A stretch of DNA of 64,000 nucleotides from Apilactobacillus micheneri (GTDB lineage: Bacteria > Bacillota > Bacilli > Lactobacillales > Lactobacillaceae). The stretch lies in NCBI RefSeq assembly GCF_002993975.1, contig NZ_POSO01000002.1, positions 124,232-188,231 on the forward strand. Reading direction: 5' to 3'. Below the pieces are notes generated by a model. The model was not told the origin of the DNA, searched no databases, and was given only the letters and a program-made list of their open reading frames with translations. This document shows, piece by piece, positions 60,215 to 64,000 of the stretch; position 1 is the stretch's first letter, and the number at the start of each line of letters is the position of its first letter. The translations under genes and the position numbers were made by a program.

Positions 60215-61090
60215 ATTTAATGGAATGACGAATATTATCTAAAACCTTTTGTTGTAACTCATTAAAATAATGTGATTTTAAATAGACTAAATTAGTCACG
60301 AACTTAGGCATATTATCATCTTCTAATTTCAATCTGACCACACTATCAGGATAATTAACGAACGAGTTAAAGAAACCAATTCCCACATCATTAGATATTA
60401 AATTCATAATATTATTGGTTTCATTAGATCGTAAAATAATATTGGATGCATCCCATTCTTCTTAGTCAATTGGCGAAATGATTCATTTTGGACAAATCCT
60501 TGCTTAAATAAAATAAAATCTTCATGTTTTAAATCACTGAATTTAATTGATGATTGTTTTGCCAAATGATTATCTTTGGATACATAGACATAAAAAGGAA
60601 TTTGGTCAATTTCTTCAGTTTCAATCCGAGCATCTTCCATCGGATTAATTGAGCCAATTAATGCTATATCTAATTCACCACTCTTTAATGCATCTAAAGT
60701 CGTTTCAGATCCATATTCAAAAGTATTAATGTTACCCAATAATTTTTCTTCCTTTAAATGTTGTGCAATTTTAGGGAAATATCTTGTTTCAATAATTGGT
60801 GGTAATCCAATTGAGATTTTATTTGATTTTAAGTTTTCAATATTTTGCTTAGCTACTTCAAAATGACGAATAATTGCTCGTGCATGTTTTAATAATTGTT
60901 TTCCACTATCAGTAACAATTAATTCCCCATGCGTACGATGTCTGATAATGAGCTTAGCATCCATTTCTTTTTCTAATCGTTTTAGCGCAAAAGTAATAGT
61001 TGGTTGACTAACATTAAATTCTTCTGCAACTTTTGAAAAAATTTTTATTTCTGTTAAGCTTATAAAATATTCGAGGTCTCTAGTATTCAT
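60213..61090 (-). pseudogene. mleR: LysR family regulator (MleR-like), frameshifted
   Basis: A LysR-type regulator broken by a one-base loss. The upstream frame (60404-61090) has the helix-turn-helix FSKVAEEFNVSQPTITFALK, then KRLEKEMDAKL, and most of the ligand domain. It derails after KKNGMHP and stops. The next frame reads IILRSNETNNIMNLISNDVG into the C-terminal 64 residues (60213-60407). One extra base near 60450 would restore a normal protein of about 290 residues. It faces the malolactic enzyme gene, the usual place of mleR, the activator induced by L-malate. The start at MNTRDLEYF follows GGTGG by 5 bases. If the frameshift is real, malate induction may be lost. Confidence 0.85.
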
Positions 61091-61165
61091 TTTAACCACC
61101 TTTAATTATTGATATAACGGTATTCATTTTTTACATATAAATTATTTTTATTATAACACTAAGTT

Positions 61166-61194
61166 TTGACTATCAAAAAACTATGTATTATTAT
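61166..61194 (+). promoter_or_regulatory. Promoter of the malolactic enzyme gene
   Basis: TTGACT, 17 bases, TATTAT, in the 136-base divergent region shared with the LysR gene. Confidence 0.6.
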
Positions 61195-61226
61195 CAATGT
61201 ATTAATTAAGAAAAGAGGTATGTACT

Positions 61227-62855
61227 ATGACTATGGGATACAATATTTTAAATGACCCATTCAAGAATAAGGGTACTGCATTTACTAAAGAAGAACGTAA
61301 ATCTTTAGGATTAGAAGGATTACTTCCTCCATATGTACAAACTTTACAAGAACAAGTAGATCAAACATACGCACAATTTCAATCAAAACCATCTGATTTA
61401 GAAAAACGTGTTTTCTTAATGCAAATTTTCAATGAAAACAGAGTTCTATTCTACAAACTATTTTCACAACACGTTGTAGAATTCATGCCAATTGTTTATG
61501 ATCCAACAATTGCTGAAACTATTGAAAATTACAGTGAACTATTCGTTCAACCACAAAACGCAACTTTCTTATCAATTGATGATGATTTAGATACTATTAA
61601 AACTTCATTGAAAAATGCTTCAGCTGGTCGTGACATTCGTTTAATCGTTGTTACTGATGCTGAAGGTATTTTAGGAATTGGTGACTGGGCTACTAATGGT
61701 GTTGATATCGCTGTTGGTAAACTAATGGTTTACACTGCCGCTGCTGGCATTGATCCTAGCCAAGTACTTCCAGTTGTTTTAGATGCTGGTACTAATAACA
61801 AAGAACTATTAGACGACCCTATGTATCTAGGTAATCGTCATGAAAGAGTTTATGGCGAAAAATACCATAAATTTGTTGATACTTTTGTTGAAGATGCTGA
61901 AGAATTATTCCCAGAAATGTACTTACATTTTGAAGACTTTGGTCGTGGTAACGCTGCTGAAATTTTAGATCGTTACAAAGATAAATACACTGTTTTCAAC
62001 GATGATATTCAAGGAACTGGAATCATTGTCTTAGCAGGTATTTTAGGTGCTCTAAATATTTCTGGTGAAAAAATGACCGACCAAGTTTACCTTTCATTTG
62101 GTGCTGGTACTGCTGGAACTGGAATTGTTTCTCGTGTTTATGATGAATTCATCCAACAAGGGATGGATCCAAAAGAAGCTAAAAAACACTTCTACTTAAT
62201 AGATAAGCAAGGTCTACTATTTGATGATGACGAAACATTAACTCCTCAACAAAAACCATTCGCTCACAAACGTGATGAATTTGAAAATCCTGATGAATTA
62301 ACAAATCTTGAAGCAGTTGTTAAAGCTGTTCACCCTACTATTTTGGTTGGTACATCCACTCAACCTGGTAGCTTTACTCAAGATATTATTAAAGAAATGG
62401 CTGCTCACACTGAACGTCCAATTATCTTCCCAATTTCTAACCCAACTAAGTTGGCAGAAGCTAAAGCTGAAGATTTACTAAAATGGACTGATGGAAAAGC
62501 ATTAATCGGTACTGGTATTCCAGTTAAAGATGTTGAATACAATGGCACCACCTATCAAATTGGTCAAGCTAATAATGCATTAGTTTACCCAGGTCTAGGT
62601 TTAGGTGCAATTGCATCCACTGCAACTGTACTAGACGATGAAATGATTTCTGCAGCTGCCCACTCACTTGGTGGTATTGTTGACACTGACAAACCAGGTG
62701 CTGCTGTCTTACCTCCAGTATCTAAGTTGGATCAATTCTCAACTACTGTAGCTAAGGCTGTTGCCGATAGTGCTGTAAAACGTGATTTAACTCGTGAAAA
62801 GATTGATGACGTTGATAAAGCCATCGAAAATACTAAGTGGGATCCTGAATACTAG
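61227..62855 (+). CDS. mleA: Malolactic enzyme
   Basis: Decarboxylates L-malate to L-lactate with NAD and Mn2+ bound, giving pH relief and a proton gradient in lactic acid bacteria. The length is 542 residues as in known malolactic enzymes. Signatures are [18 protein letters not shown] at the start, [19 protein letters not shown], the metal site [16 protein letters not shown] then FNDDIQGTG, and the NAD fold [13 protein letters not shown]. Codon use is regular, as in highly expressed genes. AAGAGG lies 8 bases before the ATG. No malate permease gene follows; a terminator comes at once. Confidence 0.95.
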   Translation: MTMGYNILNDPFKNKGTAFTKEERKSLGLEGLLPPYVQTLQEQVDQTYAQFQSKPSDLEKRVFLMQIFNENRVLFYKLFSQHVVEFMPIVYDPTIAETIENYSELFVQPQNATFLSIDDDLDTIKTSLKNASAGRDIRLIVVTDAEGILGIGDWATNGVDIAVGKLMVYTAAAGIDPSQVLPVVLDAGTNNKELLDDPMYLGNRHERVYGEKYHKFVDTFVEDAEELFPEMYLHFEDFGRGNAAEILDRYKDKYTVFNDDIQGTGIIVLAGILGALNISGEKMTDQVYLSFGAGTAGTGIVSRVYDEFIQQGMDPKEAKKHFYLIDKQGLLFDDDETLTPQQKPFAHKRDEFENPDELTNLEAVVKAVHPTILVGTSTQPGSFTQDIIKEMAAHTERPIIFPISNPTKLAEAKAEDLLKWTDGKALIGTGIPVKDVEYNGTTYQIGQANNALVYPGLGLGAIASTATVLDDEMISAAAHSLGGIVDTDKPGAAVLPPVSKLDQFSTTVAKAVADSAVKRDLTREKIDDVDKAIENTKWDPEY

Positions 62856-62881
62856 TAAGTATTAATTCTAAGATTATATTT

Positions 62882-62919
62882 AAAAATCCGCTGATTATTA
62901 ATTAATCAGCGGATTTTTT
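62882..62919. terminator. Bidirectional terminator
   Basis: AAAAATCCGCTGATTA pairs fully with TAATCAGCGGATTTTT, with T runs on both strands. Confidence 0.92.
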
Positions 62920-63312
62920 ATTGATTAATTTTAAAACTGGATAGCGATATTTATATCCTAAATTAGTTTTTAAAATTTTATATTTTTCAATCTTACAAAA
63001 TAAAGAAGTTGTCCCATTAGGTAATCTATTATGATTTAAAATGATAAAATACAATTGATTATGATTATCAGAAACAGTTGCCTGTTTTGTGTTATCCTTA
63101 GTGAACTGTTGATTTACATAAACATTCTTTAAATTATAAGTTTGATTAATATATTTATTATTAGTTAAATCTTTATATGTAATATTCTTAGTGGGATTAA
63201 TATCATGCGAATTTTTAAATTTTGCATGAAATAATAATCCAGCAAAATAAAATAATATAATTAATACTATTAACAACGTTAAAGTTATTTTTTTAAGTTT
63301 TATAAATATCAT
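62902..63312 (-). CDS. Membrane-anchored protein of unknown function
   Basis: A 136-residue protein with one N-terminal membrane helix (about 8-28) and a lysine- and asparagine-rich external domain predicted to be beta-rich (about 45-130). I do not recognise it. The ATG at 63312 has weak upstream purines; MIFIKLKK is the only reasonable start. The stop codon lies inside the terminator shared with mleA. Confidence 0.5.
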   Translation of the reverse strand: MIFIKLKKITLTLLIVLIILFYFAGLLFHAKFKNSHDINPTKNITYKDLTNNKYINQTYNLKNVYVNQQFTKDNTKQATVSDNHNQLYFIILNHNRLPNGTTSLFCKIEKYKILKTNLGYKYRYPVLKLINKKSAD

Positions 63313-63358
63313 CCCTAGGTTAATTAAAATAAAAAAATATTTTTGAAAGGAGTTAAAT

Positions 63359-63613
63359 ATCCTTAATTTAATCCATACTCATATTAGAGCAACGCTTGCT
63401 AAACATTTTACTGTAAATCATAGCATAAATCATGGATCTGGCAGCAATTTCAATAATCATCATGATCAACAAGCTAATATTATTGAAGCTATTATATTAA
63501 TTATAATATTATTTTACTACTTAATTAAATTAAAAATGTATAGAACATTAGTAATAATGATACTATTAGTTTTATTAAGCCTATCTATGCTTCATTATTA
63601 CGGGATATTATAA
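63359..63613 (+). CDS. 84-residue membrane protein, AUC start
   Basis: An ORF with no ATG, GTG or TTG near its beginning. AAAGGAG (63346-63352) is followed after 6 bases by ATC, and the frame then stays open for 84 codons. The product begins LNLIHTHIRATLAKHFTVNH and has a His/Asn-rich segment (NHGSGSNFNNHHDQQ), then two membrane helices (about 43-57 and 60-80). Length, ribosome site and hydrophobic pattern suggest a real gene with a rare start codon. Function unknown; the histidines could bind metal (inference). It ends 54 bases before mprF. Confidence 0.45.
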   Translation: MLNLIHTHIRATLAKHFTVNHSINHGSGSNFNNHHDQQANIIEAIILIIILFYYLIKLKMYRTLVIMILLVLLSLSMLHYYGIL

Positions 63614-63667
63614 ATGAATTATTATACAATATTAGTATATAAAATTATGAAAAGAGATGATTAATTC

Positions 63668-64000
63668 ATGAAAATCAGTCAAAAAATAACCAACTTTTTT
63701 AATAAACATAGTCGGGTTCTAAAGGGTATATATATAATAGCAATTGTGATTTTAGTTGCTGTTGCTTTTAACTCAATTAGAAAACAAGTTGAATGGAACC
63801 AAATACTACACTCATTTGGTAGTTTAACAACTACCAAAATCGTTATGCTAATTACATTGGGATTATTATCGGTTGTTCCCATGGCAATCTATGACTACGA
63901 ATATGTTAAACAAAGTCATAAACAATTTAAAGTATCAACTATTTTAGTCAACAGTTATGTAATCAACACAGTTACCAATTTAGCTGGTGGTGGTGGCCTA
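63668..64000 (+). CDS. mprF: MprF-like lysylphosphatidylglycerol synthase, 5' part
   Basis: The first 111 residues of a protein running off the window. They match the N-terminal flippase domain of MprF: the HSRVLKGIYIIAIVILVAVA helix, then NSIRKQVEWNQILHSFGSLT, LGLLSVVPMAIYDYEYVK, and NSYVINTVTNLAGGGGL. MprF adds lysine to phosphatidylglycerol and moves it outward, protecting against cationic peptides. The catalytic domain would lie beyond the window. ATG at 63668 follows a GAGATG-type site. Confidence 0.85.
   Translation, partial: MKISQKITNFFNKHSRVLKGIYIIAIVILVAVAFNSIRKQVEWNQILHSFGSLTTTKIVMLITLGLLSVVPMAIYDYEYVKQSHKQFKVSTILVNSYVINTVTNLAGGGGL

Noticed and set aside
60213-60407. Independent 64-residue gene
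   Set aside because: It is the C-terminus of the LysR regulator in another frame, with no own ribosome site.
63679-63882. Minus-strand ORF of 67 codons
   Set aside because: It lies inside the mprF coding region in antisense and has no ribosome site.

Overview
The window is low-GC, AT-biased Firmicutes DNA with strong AGGAGG-type ribosome sites and many short convergent hairpin terminators. Gene content points to a Lactobacillaceae member: malolactic enzyme with a LysR neighbour, PepN, Apf-like protein, WxL locus, GH25 lysozyme, ROK fructokinase beside glucose-6-phosphate isomerase, GH32 sucrose/fructan enzyme, acetolactate decarboxylase and a haem catalase. It looks most like the fructose-adapted Apilactobacillus/Fructilactobacillus side of the family, but the genus is inference.

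Layout. 1-9 kb: a repeat-bearing surface protein, acetolactate decarboxylase, a DJ-1/PfpI protein, a lipoprotein, an OYE-type NADPH dehydrogenase, a frameshifted MFS exporter, a YdcF-like protein and a glutamine-amidotransferase-like protein. 9-17 kb: CAP-like secreted protein, SpeG, two DUF805 proteins, TM2 protein, an NAD(P)H-binding protein with its Rrf2 regulator, GH32, and a PadR-DUF1700-DUF4097 envelope operon. 16.9-17.8 kb: an operon of six very small ORFs that normal gene calling misses, most sharing a basic C-terminal motif; this is the best candidate for an undescribed system. 17.9-27.5 kb: DacA, PepN, secreted and membrane hypotheticals, Pgi, and a fructokinase facing a degenerate paralogue across two cre-like sites. 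27.6-35 kb: a very AT-rich accessory stretch with an ApeA-like HEPN gene split at an AT repeat and a five-gene WxL surface locus. 35.5-38.6 kb: RlmH, a DnaA-box cluster, catalase and an Apf-like protein. 38.6-47.8 kb: PheB, GPP34-like protein, GDPD phosphodiesterase, a zinc-sensor-type ArsR with a metal-binding lipoprotein, and a polyphosphate operon (Ppx2-Ppk-Ppx). 47.8-64 kb: SGNH hydrolase, two tRNA-Asn, GH25 lysozyme, TetR plus a divergent LepA paralogue facing a MacB-like ABC exporter, an ECF transporter with a TetR gene, MscS, a frameshifted LysR gene facing malolactic enzyme, and the start of mprF.

Functional links. GH32, fructokinase and Pgi form a sucrose/fructose-to-glycolysis route, although GH32 lies about 11 kb from the kinase. 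Catalase, OYE and the quinone-reductase-like protein suggest oxidative and electrophile handling. Acetolactate decarboxylase and malolactic enzyme fit pH and pyruvate management. Three genes (MFS, ApeA-like, LysR) are split by small indels, which could be real decay, phase variation or sequencing error. Several genes have good ribosome sites but AUU or AUC where the start codon should be.
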